The notes under the pieces were generated by a model that was not told where the DNA came from, did not search any database, and saw only the letters and a program-made list of their open reading frames with translations. Positions 17,277 to 24,869 of a DNA stretch of 31,448 nucleotides are shown one piece after another. A program made the translations under genes and the position numbers. Source of the DNA: Salinisphaera sp. UBA6602. Its GTDB lineage: Bacteria > Pseudomonadota > Gammaproteobacteria > Nevskiales > Salinisphaeraceae. The DNA lies in assembly GCA_002433465.1 (NCBI GenBank), contig DJIE01000063.1, positions 1,531-32,978 on the forward strand, given 5' to 3'. Every line of letters begins with the position of its first letter. Position 1 is the stretch's first letter.

Positions 17277-17296
17277 CGCGCGGCTTGCTGCGCGAT
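17275..17296. repeat. 7-bp inverted repeat abutting the tandem repeat
   Basis: ATCGCGC (17275-17281) and GCGCGAT (17290-17296) flank an 8-base spacer and share two bases with the second tandem copy. The dyad could be an operator or a hairpin in a leader RNA. Confidence 0.75.
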
Positions 17297-17434
17297 GGTG
17301 CACGAATGTCGGGCCATGCAGCGAAGGCGTCGCCCACAAGCCGCCTGTCATCAGGCTGTCATTCTAGCCGGCGGCCATGCAGGCGCGCGAGCGCTGCCGA
17401 GCGGGCGGCGATTCGGTATCCTGCGCGCTATGTA

Positions 17435-17474
17435 AGCGTCCGCTAGATGAGCGTTCGCTATATCAGCGTCTACT
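17435..17474. repeat. Three imperfect copies with 15-base period upstream of guaA
   Basis: AGCGTCCGCTA (17435), AGCGTTCGCTA (17450) and AGCGTCTACT (17465) are spaced exactly 15 bases apart. The array ends 35 bases before the guaA start. The second and third copies are also readable as an in-frame N-terminal extension from the ATG at 17447. Confidence 0.75.
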
Positions 17475-17509
17475 GTACCTCCGCCCATCAGCCGAGCCCG
17501 ATACCGCGC

Positions 17510-19087
17510 ATGACCCAGGATATCCACGCCGAGAAGATCCTCATCCTCGACTTCGGCAGTCAGTACACCCAGCTCATCGCCCGCCGTGTGCGCGAGGCCA
17601 ACGTCTACTGCGAAATCTATGCCTGGGACGTGGCCGATCACCACGTGCGCGACTTCAACCCCAACGGCGTGATTATGTCCGGCGGGCCGGAGTCCGCCAC
17701 GGCCGAGGACGGCCCGCGCGCGCCGGCCGCGGTATGGGAACTGGGCGTGCCGGTGCTGGGCATCTGCTACGGCATGCAGACCATGGCCGCCCAGCTCGGC
17801 GGCGAGGTGGAAACCTCCGAGGTGAAGGAATTCGGCTATGCGCGCGTACGCGCTCGCGGCCACTCCAGGCTGTTCACGGACATTCAGGACCACGTCAACG
17901 ACGAAGGCCACGGCCTGCTCGACGTCTGGATGAGCCACGGTGACCGCGTGAAGGCGCTGCCCGACGGCTTCAAGGTGATCGCCACCACGGACGGCGCGCC
18001 GCTGGCCGGCATGGCCGACGAAGACCGCGGCTACTACGGCATCCAGTTCCACCCGGAAGTCACCCACACCGCCCAGGGCAAGCGCATCCTCTCGCGCTTC
18101 GTGCACGACATCTGCGGCTGCGGCGAACTCTGGACCAGCGAACACATCATCGAAGATCTGGTCGAGCGCATTCGCGAACAGGTGGGAGACCAACGCGTGC
18201 TGCTCGGCCTGTCCGGCGGGGTGGACAGCTCCGTGACCGCCGCGCTCATCCATGAAGCGATCGGCAAGAACCTCATCTGCGTGTTCGTCGACAACGGCCT
18301 GCTGCGCCTCAACGAAGGCGACGAAGTCATGGCCACCTTCGCCGAGCATATGGGCCTGAACGTCATCCGGGCAGACGCCGAAAGCCAGTTCCTGGACAAG
18401 CTCGAAGGCGAGGCGGACCCGGAGGCCAAACGCAAGATCATCGGCAACACCTTCATCGAAGTCTTCGATGCCCACGCTGCCGAACTCACGAATATCGACT
18501 GGCTCGCTCAGGGCACTATCTACCCGGACGTCATCGAATCCGCCGGCTCCGCCACGGGCAAGGCCCATGTCATCAAGAGCCACCACAACGTCGGCGGGCT
18601 GCCGGAAGACATGAAGCTCGGCCTCGTCGAGCCGCTACGCGAACTGTTCAAGGACGAAGTCCGTGAGCTGGGTCTGGCCCTCGGCCTGCCGCGCGACATG
18701 CTCATGCGCCACCCGTTCCCCGGCCCGGGCCTGGGCGTGCGCATCCTTGGCGAAGTGAAAAAGGAATACGCCGACAAGCTCCGTAAGGCGGACGCCATCT
18801 TCATCCACGAACTGCGCGAATCCGGCTGGTACGACAAGGTCAGCCAGGCATTCGCTGTCTACCTGCCGGTCTCGAGCGTCGGCGTGACCGGCGACGGCCG
18901 CCGCTACGAACACGTCATCGCCCTGCGCGCCGTCGAAACCATCGACTTCATGACCGCCCGCTGGGCGCACCTGCCCTACGAACTTTTGGAACATGTTTCA
19001 TCGCGGATCGTGAACGAGGTGAGCGGGATTTCGCGGGTGGTCTACGACGTGACAGGGAAGCCGCCGGGGACGATTGAGTGGGAGTAG
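17510..19087 (+). CDS. guaA: GMP synthase (glutamine-hydrolysing)
   Basis: GuaA converts XMP to GMP using ATP and glutamine. The 525-residue product has the class I amidotransferase domain with GICYGMQ (C86) and FHPEVTHT (His and Glu of the triad). The ATP pyrophosphatase domain has the P-loop LSGGVDSSV, and the C-terminal dimer domain ends KPPGTIEWE. Start 17510 gives exactly the E. coli length; an ATG at 17447 would add 21 residues encoded by the repeat array and was not preferred. The last 35 codons from 18983 switch to GGG, CGG, GAG, ATT and ACA, unlike the GGC/CGC/GAA/ATC used before. The protein sequence remains intact and canonical across that switch. Confidence 0.97.
   Translation: MTQDIHAEKILILDFGSQYTQLIARRVREANVYCEIYAWDVADHHVRDFNPNGVIMSGGPESATAEDGPRAPAAVWELGVPVLGICYGMQTMAAQLGGEVETSEVKEFGYARVRARGHSRLFTDIQDHVNDEGHGLLDVWMSHGDRVKALPDGFKVIATTDGAPLAGMADEDRGYYGIQFHPEVTHTAQGKRILSRFVHDICGCGELWTSEHIIEDLVERIREQVGDQRVLLGLSGGVDSSVTAALIHEAIGKNLICVFVDNGLLRLNEGDEVMATFAEHMGLNVIRADAESQFLDKLEGEADPEAKRKIIGNTFIEVFDAHAAELTNIDWLAQGTIYPDVIESAGSATGKAHVIKSHHNVGGLPEDMKLGLVEPLRELFKDEVRELGLALGLPRDMLMRHPFPGPGLGVRILGEVKKEYADKLRKADAIFIHELRESGWYDKVSQAFAVYLPVSSVGVTGDGRRYEHVIALRAVETIDFMTARWAHLPYELLEHVSSRIVNEVSGISRVVYDVTGKPPGTIEWE
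18983..19087 (+). other. Putative integration (att) segment: 3' end of guaA with foreign codon choice
   Basis: From the CTT codon at 18983 to the stop, all three Gly codons are GGG, both Arg codons are CGG and three of four Glu codons are GAG. The preceding part mainly uses GGC, CGC and GAA. The 3' end of guaA is a known target of integrating elements, which restore the gene with their own copy of its end. A second copy of the end was not found downstream within the window. Confidence 0.5.
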
Positions 19088-19110
19088 GGTGCTACTAATC
19101 GGTAAGTTTG

Positions 19111-19143
19111 AAAAAGCCGCTCTTTTTGCAGCGGCTTTTTTTT
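19111..19143 (+). terminator. Intrinsic terminator of guaA
   Basis: AGCCGCT / AGCGGCT (19115-19121 and 19130-19136) form a stem with an 8-base loop, extended by A-T pairs. Eight T residues (19136-19143) follow. It isolates guaA from the downstream three-gene system. Confidence 0.9.
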
Positions 19144-19173
19144 ATGGCCGTTTGTTCCACGGGCGAGTCGTGC

Positions 19174-19202
19174 TTGAGGCTCGCTGCGTGTTTGGGTAGA
19201 AA
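19174..19202 (+). promoter_or_regulatory. Possible promoter of the ABC-3C operon
   Basis: TTGAGG (19174-19179) and TAGAAA (19197-19202) are 17 bases apart, downstream of the guaA terminator. A small GAGA-TCG-TCTC dyad lies at 19245-19255. Both are by-eye matches only. Confidence 0.3.
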
Positions 19203-19294
19203 GGTGTCAGCAGGTCGTCGTGAGAGTACTAAGAGAAATTGTTCGAGATCGTCTCACTCGCACAACGCAAAATCTGGTCCCGAACGAGTATTTC

Positions 19295-20512
19295 ATGGAA
19301 GATCCCGACAATACGAGTCACTCCGCTGAAGGGCCTGCGTTAGGTTTTTGGTATCAGTCGCTTTATGCGTTGCTCATATTGCTGGAACAGAGTTCTGATG
19401 ATGCTGCTGTCGGTATTGAGCTTCTTGACGATATTCAGCTCTCCGCGAATGGCCAGGGGCTCTACTATCAATTGAAGCATTCGGTCGCGGCTAAGCCTTC
19501 CTCGGTTGGGATCAAATCCAGCTCTCTCTGGCGCACGATCAAGGTGTGGATCGATCTGCTTCCGAAGGTGAATCTGCCGGAGACAAGCTTTCGACTTGTG
19601 ACTGTGGGCGGCGTCGTAGACCAAGATCCACTTGCGGCGCTCGCCGTGCCGGATAGTAACCGTGAGGCGCTGGTCAGCGCTATGGCTTTGGAAGCCCGCC
19701 GCGTGGTCGCGGCGCGTGCAGCAGCCAAGTCGGCCGGGAAGTACCGGCTTCCCTATGCCGACCGCAAAGATGGTTGTGAGGCATTTCTTTCATGCCCCGA
19801 TGCCACAAGATTGAACCTGCTACGCCGGGTAACCCTGGAAATCGAGAGTCCAACTGTCTCGCAGATTGAGGATCATATTTCAGCCCAGCTGAAACTGCTG
19901 CCTGTGGAACAACGAGCGCAGGTTGCTAGAAAGTTGATCGAATGGTGGGATCGACAGATTGTGTGCAGCCTGTGCGGCAAGCGCGAGCGCCTCATCACGC
20001 GGCCCGAACTGCAAGCGCAGATCAGCGAGATTGTCAGCGATCTGGAACAAGGCAAATTGTCAGCAGACTTCGAAACGGTGGATAAGCCACTCGAATATCA
20101 GCCCGACGGTATGCTCACGCGCCAGATTGCCCTCGTGAATGGCAGCAATACCGACATTAACAAGGCGATCCGGGAAGAGTGGCGCGCTCGAGCGCAGCGC
20201 GCCCGTTGGGTCACGGAAAATCCTGCTCTGGCCACCATGATTAGCGGTTACGACGCGGTTCTGACCGAGCACTGGTCCGATAAGCATGATCAGATGGTGG
20301 AGGAGTGCGAGACTGTAGAGGAGGGAGTGAAGCGCAAGTCGGGCCTGGATCTTTTGCGCTGGAGCCATAACGAGGCGCCGATGGCCATCCGGCCCATACA
20401 AGAAGGGTTCGGCGCCTCCTACTATGTGCGTGGAAGCTATCAGGTGCTAGCGATCGACCTTCAGGTCGGTTGGCATCCAAACTATAAAAAGCTCCTTAAG
20501 GACGGCGAATGA
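19295..20512 (+). CDS. ABC-three-component effector: putative PD-(D/E)xK nuclease with ABC-3C C-terminal domain
   Basis: The 405-residue protein appears to be the effector subunit of an ABC-3C conflict system. The N-terminal part has GFWYQSLYALL, then ELLDDI (E42, D45, D46), then YYQLKH (Q59, K61) and LWRTIKVWIDLL. This pattern resembles the DUF4297/Cap4-like restriction-endonuclease fold, with D and QxK as the metal and catalytic residues. The middle is helical with one CSLC pair (C224, C227). The last 90 residues or so, with LTEHWSDKHDQM, LDLLRW, PIRPIQ-like IRPIQEGF, GSYQVLAIDLQVGWHP, match the C-terminal domain of ABC-3C proteins. The ATG at 19295 is preferred; a GTG at 19220 would add 25 residues, and neither has a good ribosome-binding site. 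ATGA overlap couples it to the next gene. Composition is less GC-rich than neighbours. Confidence 0.75.
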   Translation: MEDPDNTSHSAEGPALGFWYQSLYALLILLEQSSDDAAVGIELLDDIQLSANGQGLYYQLKHSVAAKPSSVGIKSSSLWRTIKVWIDLLPKVNLPETSFRLVTVGGVVDQDPLAALAVPDSNREALVSAMALEARRVVAARAAAKSAGKYRLPYADRKDGCEAFLSCPDATRLNLLRRVTLEIESPTVSQIEDHISAQLKLLPVEQRAQVARKLIEWWDRQIVCSLCGKRERLITRPELQAQISEIVSDLEQGKLSADFETVDKPLEYQPDGMLTRQIALVNGSNTDINKAIREEWRARAQRARWVTENPALATMISGYDAVLTEHWSDKHDQMVEECETVEEGVKRKSGLDLLRWSHNEAPMAIRPIQEGFGASYYVRGSYQVLAIDLQVGWHPNYKKLLKDGE

Positions 20513-20994
20513 CCCTCGCACATGACCTATACGCCGAAACCAATCCGGCATTCTGCGTCTATGCACTAGCGGCATTTATAAACGCTTATGTCCAGGTAAA
20601 CGAGATCGGCCCTGAGATGCCGCTCGCCTACATCGCCCTGCCCATTGCCCTGTCAGAAGACCTTGCTGGCTCCTTTAAAGGTACCAACAAGAGAACCGGT
20701 CTCCTGGAGTGGCTGGAACGCACGCCGCAAATGTCGCTTGGGTTTGGCGAGCGCGTCAATGCAAGCCTCCATATCGTTACCCCCGCTGTGCGCTATGGTT
20801 GCTCAACGCAGATATTCATCCTAGGAGTGGATGGCCGCCTCAGGCCGGGGACCAAGAGAGTGAAGGCGGCAGCAGTGGGTCGCCTCGACACGAGTTCGGC
20901 GGGCGTGATCCGGCGAGCAGGGCGACTGGGGGCCTGGCTCGCAACGGCGGGATCGACACGCAACATCTTTGGAATTCTGGGACTGACGGTATGA
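20509..20994 (+). CDS. ABC-three-component system middle component
   Basis: The 161-residue protein has the features of the ABC-3C middle component, a small helical and beta protein always coded between the effector and the ATPase. An N-terminal segment NPAFCVYALAAFINAY is followed by PLAYIALPIALSEDL, the typical hydrophobic LPLxLP-like strand. The C-terminal AGRLGAWLATAGSTRNIFGILGLTV closes it. No catalytic motif is visible. It overlaps both neighbours by ATGA (20509 and 20991), so the three proteins are likely made in fixed ratio and act as one complex. The assignment relies on pattern and on strict gene order. Confidence 0.75.
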   Translation: MTLAHDLYAETNPAFCVYALAAFINAYVQVNEIGPEMPLAYIALPIALSEDLAGSFKGTNKRTGLLEWLERTPQMSLGFGERVNASLHIVTPAVRYGCSTQIFILGVDGRLRPGTKRVKAAAVGRLDTSSAGVIRRAGRLGAWLATAGSTRNIFGILGLTV

Positions 20995-22949
20995 ATCGCT
21001 GGAACATCGCCAATGTTTTTTTTCTTGGCATGGCGGGGCGCCAGCAGAACATCTCTTTCACGCCTGGCGAAGTCAACATCATCACTGGCGCGTCAGGAAC
21101 TGGAAAGTCGGCGGTGATTAAGGCAATCGACTATTGCCTCGGGTCCAGCAAATGTGAGCTGCCTGTTCACATCCGAAGGCATGCCATTGCTGTTGGTGTG
21201 AAATGGGTCGCGGCCGAGCAAGAAATGATCATCGGCCGTCATATCCCTCCCGATGGCCAGGCTACTAGCACGCGGATGTTCGCAACTGCGGGAAAAAACC
21301 TTGGCGTGCCTTCAAAGCTTGATGACTTCGACGGGGCTACCACTCTCGACGCAGCCAAGAACTTTATTCAGAAGGCTTTTGGCATTGGTGATCTCGGTCA
21401 TCCTTTGGATGCTTCGGGAGACACAAAAGGCCGCACGAGCGTACGTCATGTCACGCCTTATCTCTTTGTGACAAAGGAGGTCATCGACAGCGAGTCGGTC
21501 TTGCTGCATGGCTTGGAGCAGCAAGATAAGGCGAAGGACATTGTTGCAACGATGCCCTACTTTTTGCGTGCGACAGATGAGAGAAGCGCGATGGCCGAGC
21601 GTAAGCTTCGCCAACTGCAGCGAGCCCTCGCGATAGAGGAGGGCCGGGAGCGTAGGCGGCAAGCGGAAGACACTGCTCTCAAGCATCGCGCCATCGGATT
21701 GCTTACCGAAGCAAATCGGTTTTCCCTTGCAGAAGCGCCATCCGGCGCCGCGACCGAAGACGAATTGCTCGAGCAACTGAAGGAGGTTGTCCAGGCGGAC
21801 ATTGATCCTAATACCTATCCGAACGAAGGCGAGCTTGGCGCGCTCCATGCCCGCCGTAGAAATGTATTGGCGGATCTAGGGAAGGCGCGTCGCGAGAGTC
21901 AGGCAGCGCGGGCCGCGCTCGCAGACGCCACTGGATTCGAACATGCCGTCACTAGGCAGCGGGATAAGTTGGCGCTGGCGGAGCACCTAAAGCTCGGCGA
22001 TGGCGAGCAAGTTTGTCCGCTGTGCGATTCCCCATCCGAACGGGGACGCGAGACGGCTGCGGCGCTAGCGCAAACGTTGGCCAAAGTTAGAGATGAAAGC
22101 TTGGCGGTAGAGCGCGTACGTCCGCAGCTGATCGAGCATGATGAAGCGCTTGCCGCCGAGATCAGTGACCTCAATAGAAGCCTCCGTGAGATAGATGCAA
22201 GCATAGCGAGCTGGCTTCGTCAGACGGATGAATCTCGGCGCCTTGCTACTATCGCCCAGGCTCGGGCTCATCTTCAGGGCAAGATCTCCTTTTTTCTGCA
22301 AACAAGCGAAGAACATCCTAGGAAGCCGGGTACCGATCTGACGGTGCTCCGCAATGAGATCCAGCAGTTAGAAGCTCAGGTAGATCGTGAGAGCAAAGAA
22401 ATTCGCCTCAAGCGTGCAGAAGGTAAAGTCTCACTATATGCCTCGGAGGCGCTATCTTTTCTTCCCACAGTGGCGCCCTGCGTGGGCTCGGAGCTCTACT
22501 TCTCCTCCAAGGAGCCCGAGGTCCGCGTGATCGAGGCCGGTAGCCGAGGCTCGATGCTGCGCCTGCCTGATGTCGGGTCGGATCAAAACTACCTCGCCAT
22601 CCACATCGCGATCGCGTTTGGCCTACAGCGCTATTTTGAAGAGGTCACCGCACCGGTGCCGGGCGTTCTGGTGCTCGACCAGCTCAGCCGTCCGTACTTT
22701 CCCGCGCAATCGCCCAATGAGGATGAAAAGACAGTCTCGGGTGGCGAGGAGGACGAGGATATCAAGGCAATGCGGCGTCATATCGATTTCCTCTTCGAGG
22801 AAGTTGGCCGGCGCACTGATCTGCAAGTGCTGTTGATCGAACATGCCTACTTCGAGGACGATGCTCGCTACGTGGCCGCTACGCGTGAACGGTGGACGCG
22901 TAACTCAGGCAGGGCTTTGATACCGCCCGATTGGCCACTGCGAAACTGA
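20991..22949 (+). CDS. ABC-3C ATPase (DUF3732-like, SMC/Rad50-type) with CxxC hook
   Basis: The 652-residue protein is an SMC/Rad50-type ABC ATPase without membrane segments. The Walker A GASGTGKS lies at 33-40, close to the N-terminus. Coiled-coil stretches occupy roughly 190-240, 285-335, 355-410 and 455-485. They surround a CPLC pair (C342, C345) at the middle, as in Rad50 zinc hooks. A signature-like VGSDQN (528-533) leads into a helix. Walker B is VLVLDQ (D563) followed by LSRPYFP, the DQxSxxYFP form typical of DUF3732 proteins. A switch histidine follows in LLIEHA (H618). The ATG overlaps the middle-component stop. A longer frame from 20709 would run through that gene and was rejected. 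It probably senses or translocates nucleic acid and controls the effector. Confidence 0.8.
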   Translation: MNRWNIANVFFLGMAGRQQNISFTPGEVNIITGASGTGKSAVIKAIDYCLGSSKCELPVHIRRHAIAVGVKWVAAEQEMIIGRHIPPDGQATSTRMFATAGKNLGVPSKLDDFDGATTLDAAKNFIQKAFGIGDLGHPLDASGDTKGRTSVRHVTPYLFVTKEVIDSESVLLHGLEQQDKAKDIVATMPYFLRATDERSAMAERKLRQLQRALAIEEGRERRRQAEDTALKHRAIGLLTEANRFSLAEAPSGAATEDELLEQLKEVVQADIDPNTYPNEGELGALHARRRNVLADLGKARRESQAARAALADATGFEHAVTRQRDKLALAEHLKLGDGEQVCPLCDSPSERGRETAAALAQTLAKVRDESLAVERVRPQLIEHDEALAAEISDLNRSLREIDASIASWLRQTDESRRLATIAQARAHLQGKISFFLQTSEEHPRKPGTDLTVLRNEIQQLEAQVDRESKEIRLKRAEGKVSLYASEALSFLPTVAPCVGSELYFSSKEPEVRVIEAGSRGSMLRLPDVGSDQNYLAIHIAIAFGLQRYFEEVTAPVPGVLVLDQLSRPYFPAQSPNEDEKTVSGGEEDEDIKAMRRHIDFLFEEVGRRTDLQVLLIEHAYFEDDARYVAATRERWTRNSGRALIPPDWPLRN

Positions 22950-22959
22950 GGCTAGAACA

Positions 22960-23130
22960 AAAATATCCGAACAATGGGGACAGACCAGAGTGGCGCTAAG
23001 TTAAGCCCCTTCAGCGGCTTGAAGCGGTAGTCCGGCCCGGCTACGGCAGCGACAATATCGCATGCCAAATCCAACGCTCTATCTCACCAGAATCCAGGGA
23101 CAGTATACTCATCTCGTTGGCGCGCAAGGA
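22960..23130. other. Possible mobile-element debris at the right side of the island
   Basis: Between the ABC-3C stop and the BCCT terminator lie AATGGGGACAGACCAG (22973-22988) and GGGACAGTATACT (23097-23109). From memory these resemble motifs commonly found beside Y1/REP-associated transposases. A GGCGCTAAGTTAAGCC stretch lies between them, with a small CTTCA/TGAAG dyad. No transposase frame remains. The resemblance needs a database search. Confidence 0.3.
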
Positions 23131-23182
23131 TATAAGCGTCAGATCCGTCTGATCCTGTTGCTTCCGAGCACAGCGCGTCGCA

Positions 23183-23217
23183 CAAAAAACGGGGCAGATG
23201 CGCTAGGCACCTGCCCC
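23183..23217 (-). terminator. Intrinsic terminator of the BCCT transporter gene
   Basis: Read on the minus strand, GGGGCAGGTGC pairs with GCATCTGCCCC (one G-T pair) around a CTAGC loop, followed by GTTTTTTG. It lies 30 bases after the transporter stop. Confidence 0.92.
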
Positions 23218-23246
23218 GGCCTTTATGCCAGCTTGGCGCGCAATGC

Positions 23247-24860
23247 TCAGCCGGTAGCCGTTTCCGCGTCCTTGAGCTTGAGCAACTTGTACTCGTGGTG
23301 CAGGCCCTTGAGGACCGAATAGCACATCAGCAGCAGGATCAGCGTGAAGGGCAGGCCGGTTGTCACGGCTGCGGACTGGAGTGCGCTCAGGGCGTCGGCG
23401 CCGCCGACCATCAGCAGCGCGGCGGCGATGAAGCCTTCGGCGGCGCACCAGAAGACGCGCTGCGAGGTGGGCGCTTCGGTCTTGCCGCCGGCGGTGATCG
23501 TGTCGATGACCAGCGAGCCGGAGTCGGACGAGGTGACGAAGAACACCAGGACCAGCACGATCGCCAGGAACGAGGTGATGCTGGTGAGCGGCAGGTTCTC
23601 GAGCATGCGGAACAGGGTGAGCGAGGAGTCCTGAATACCGCCGGCCAGCGAGCCGACGCCGTTCAGGGCCTGGTCCACGCCAACGCCGCCGAATGCGCTC
23701 ATCCAGATGCCGGTGACCACGGTGGGCACGATCAGTACGGCGGTGAGAAATTCGCGCACGGTACGACCACGCGAGACGCGGGCGATGAACATGCCCACGA
23801 ACGGCGACCAGGATATCCACCAGGCCCAGTAGAAGATCGTCCAGGAGTGGTAGAAGGTTTCGTCGTCGCGGCCGAACGGGTTGCTCAGCGGCAGCAGATA
23901 CTCGCCGTAGCCGGTATAGGTCGTGAGCAGGTTGCCGGCGAACGCAACGATCGAGCCGGCGACGATGACGAACAGCAACAGCAGGCCCGCCAGGCCCATA
24001 TTGATATTGCTGAGCAGTTTCACGCCGCCGTCGATACCGCGGATGACCGATACCAGCGCGACCGCGGTCACGCCGGCGACGATGCCGATCTCCAGCGGCA
24101 GGTTGGCCGGAATATCGAAAAGGAACTCAATGCCGCCGGCGGCCTGTTGGGCACCAAAGCCCAGCGACGTGGCCAGCCCGAAGATGGTGGCCACGACGGC
24201 CAGCGTGTCGATGACGTCGCCCAGGGTGCCCCAGACGCGCTCGCCGAACAGCGGATAGAAGGTCGAGCGGATCGACAGCGGCATATCCTTGTTATAGGCG
24301 AAGAATGCCAGCGAAAGTGCGACCACGCCGTAGATCGCCCACGGGTGCAGCGCCCAGTGGTACATCACAGCACCCATGGCGGCCGTCTTGGAGGCCTGAT
24401 CGCCGCCGGGTGTATTAAGCGGCGTGCCGGACCATTCCGTGAAGTAGCCGACCGGTTCGGCCACGCTCCAGAACATCAGCCCGATGCCCATGCCGGCCGC
24501 GAAAAGCATCGCGAACCAGGACAAACGCGAAAAAGATGGTACGGCGTCTTCGCCGCCCAGCCGGATGCGTCCGTGCGGAAGAACGATCAATACCAGCGCG
24601 AACAGAACGAAGACGTTACCGGCGCTGAGAAAGAGCCAGTCGAAGCTGTTGATGACCCAGTTTTTGGCCCCGGAAAGCCCGCTCTTGGCGATATCGGGAT
24701 AGATCATCGAGCCGATCACGAAGACCAGTATCAGCAAGGCACTCCAGATGAAGACCGGGTTGTGCAGTTCCAGCCCCCAGGGGTGGATATTGTCTTCACC
24801 TATCTCGTAATCGAAATCATAGCGCTCTTCGAGCTCGTCGACCCGTTCGCTCTTATCCAT
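23247..24860 (-). CDS. BCCT-family glycine betaine/choline/carnitine transporter
   Basis: The 537-residue inner-membrane protein has 12 predicted helices and the BCCT layout. GMGIGLMFW (123-131) is the substrate and sodium segment, whose second G of GMGIG is typical of Na+-coupled betaine carriers (carnitine antiporters have Asp there). WTIFYWAWWISWSPFVGMFIARVSRGRT contains the family signature, with the Trp cage for the quaternary ammonium group. The acidic N-terminus and the short basic-acidic C-tail (KLLKLKDAETATG) may serve osmosensing. Start 24860 is fixed by a GGGGA ribosome-binding site; a GTG/ATG region up to 24917 is possible. It probably imports compatible solutes under salt stress. 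The exact substrate cannot be read from sequence. Confidence 0.93.
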   Translation of the reverse strand: MDKSERVDELEERYDFDYEIGEDNIHPWGLELHNPVFIWSALLILVFVIGSMIYPDIAKSGLSGAKNWVINSFDWLFLSAGNVFVLFALVLIVLPHGRIRLGGEDAVPSFSRLSWFAMLFAAGMGIGLMFWSVAEPVGYFTEWSGTPLNTPGGDQASKTAAMGAVMYHWALHPWAIYGVVALSLAFFAYNKDMPLSIRSTFYPLFGERVWGTLGDVIDTLAVVATIFGLATSLGFGAQQAAGGIEFLFDIPANLPLEIGIVAGVTAVALVSVIRGIDGGVKLLSNINMGLAGLLLLFVIVAGSIVAFAGNLLTTYTGYGEYLLPLSNPFGRDDETFYHSWTIFYWAWWISWSPFVGMFIARVSRGRTVREFLTAVLIVPTVVTGIWMSAFGGVGVDQALNGVGSLAGGIQDSSLTLFRMLENLPLTSITSFLAIVLVLVFFVTSSDSGSLVIDTITAGGKTEAPTSQRVFWCAAEGFIAAALLMVGGADALSALQSAAVTTGLPFTLILLLMCYSVLKGLHHEYKLLKLKDAETATG

Positions 24861-24864
24861 GCTT

Positions 24865-24869
24865 TCCCC
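24865..24869 (-). promoter_or_regulatory. Ribosome-binding site of the BCCT gene
   Basis: GGGGA on the minus strand lies four bases before the ATG at 24860 and decides this start over the upstream in-frame one. Confidence 0.75.

Larger units (their letters stand above)
17181..17509. promoter_or_regulatory. Divergent control region between the YjiH-like gene and guaA
   Basis: This 329-base gap must hold the start signals of both divergent genes. It contains a perfect 13-bp tandem repeat, a directly following inverted repeat and a three-copy 15-base-period repeat (listed separately). No convincing -35/-10 pair was found by eye. Confidence 0.5.

Noticed and set aside
22735..22790. VSGGEEDED in the ATPase taken as the ABC signature LSGGQ
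   Set aside because: It comes after Walker B, whereas the signature must precede it; VGSDQN at 528-533 fits the signature position of DUF3732-like proteins.
19088..23250. Second copy of the guaA 3' end as attR
   Set aside because: Scanned for GATTGAGTGGGAG and close variants on the plus strand and found none; the right attachment site is either lost or outside the window.
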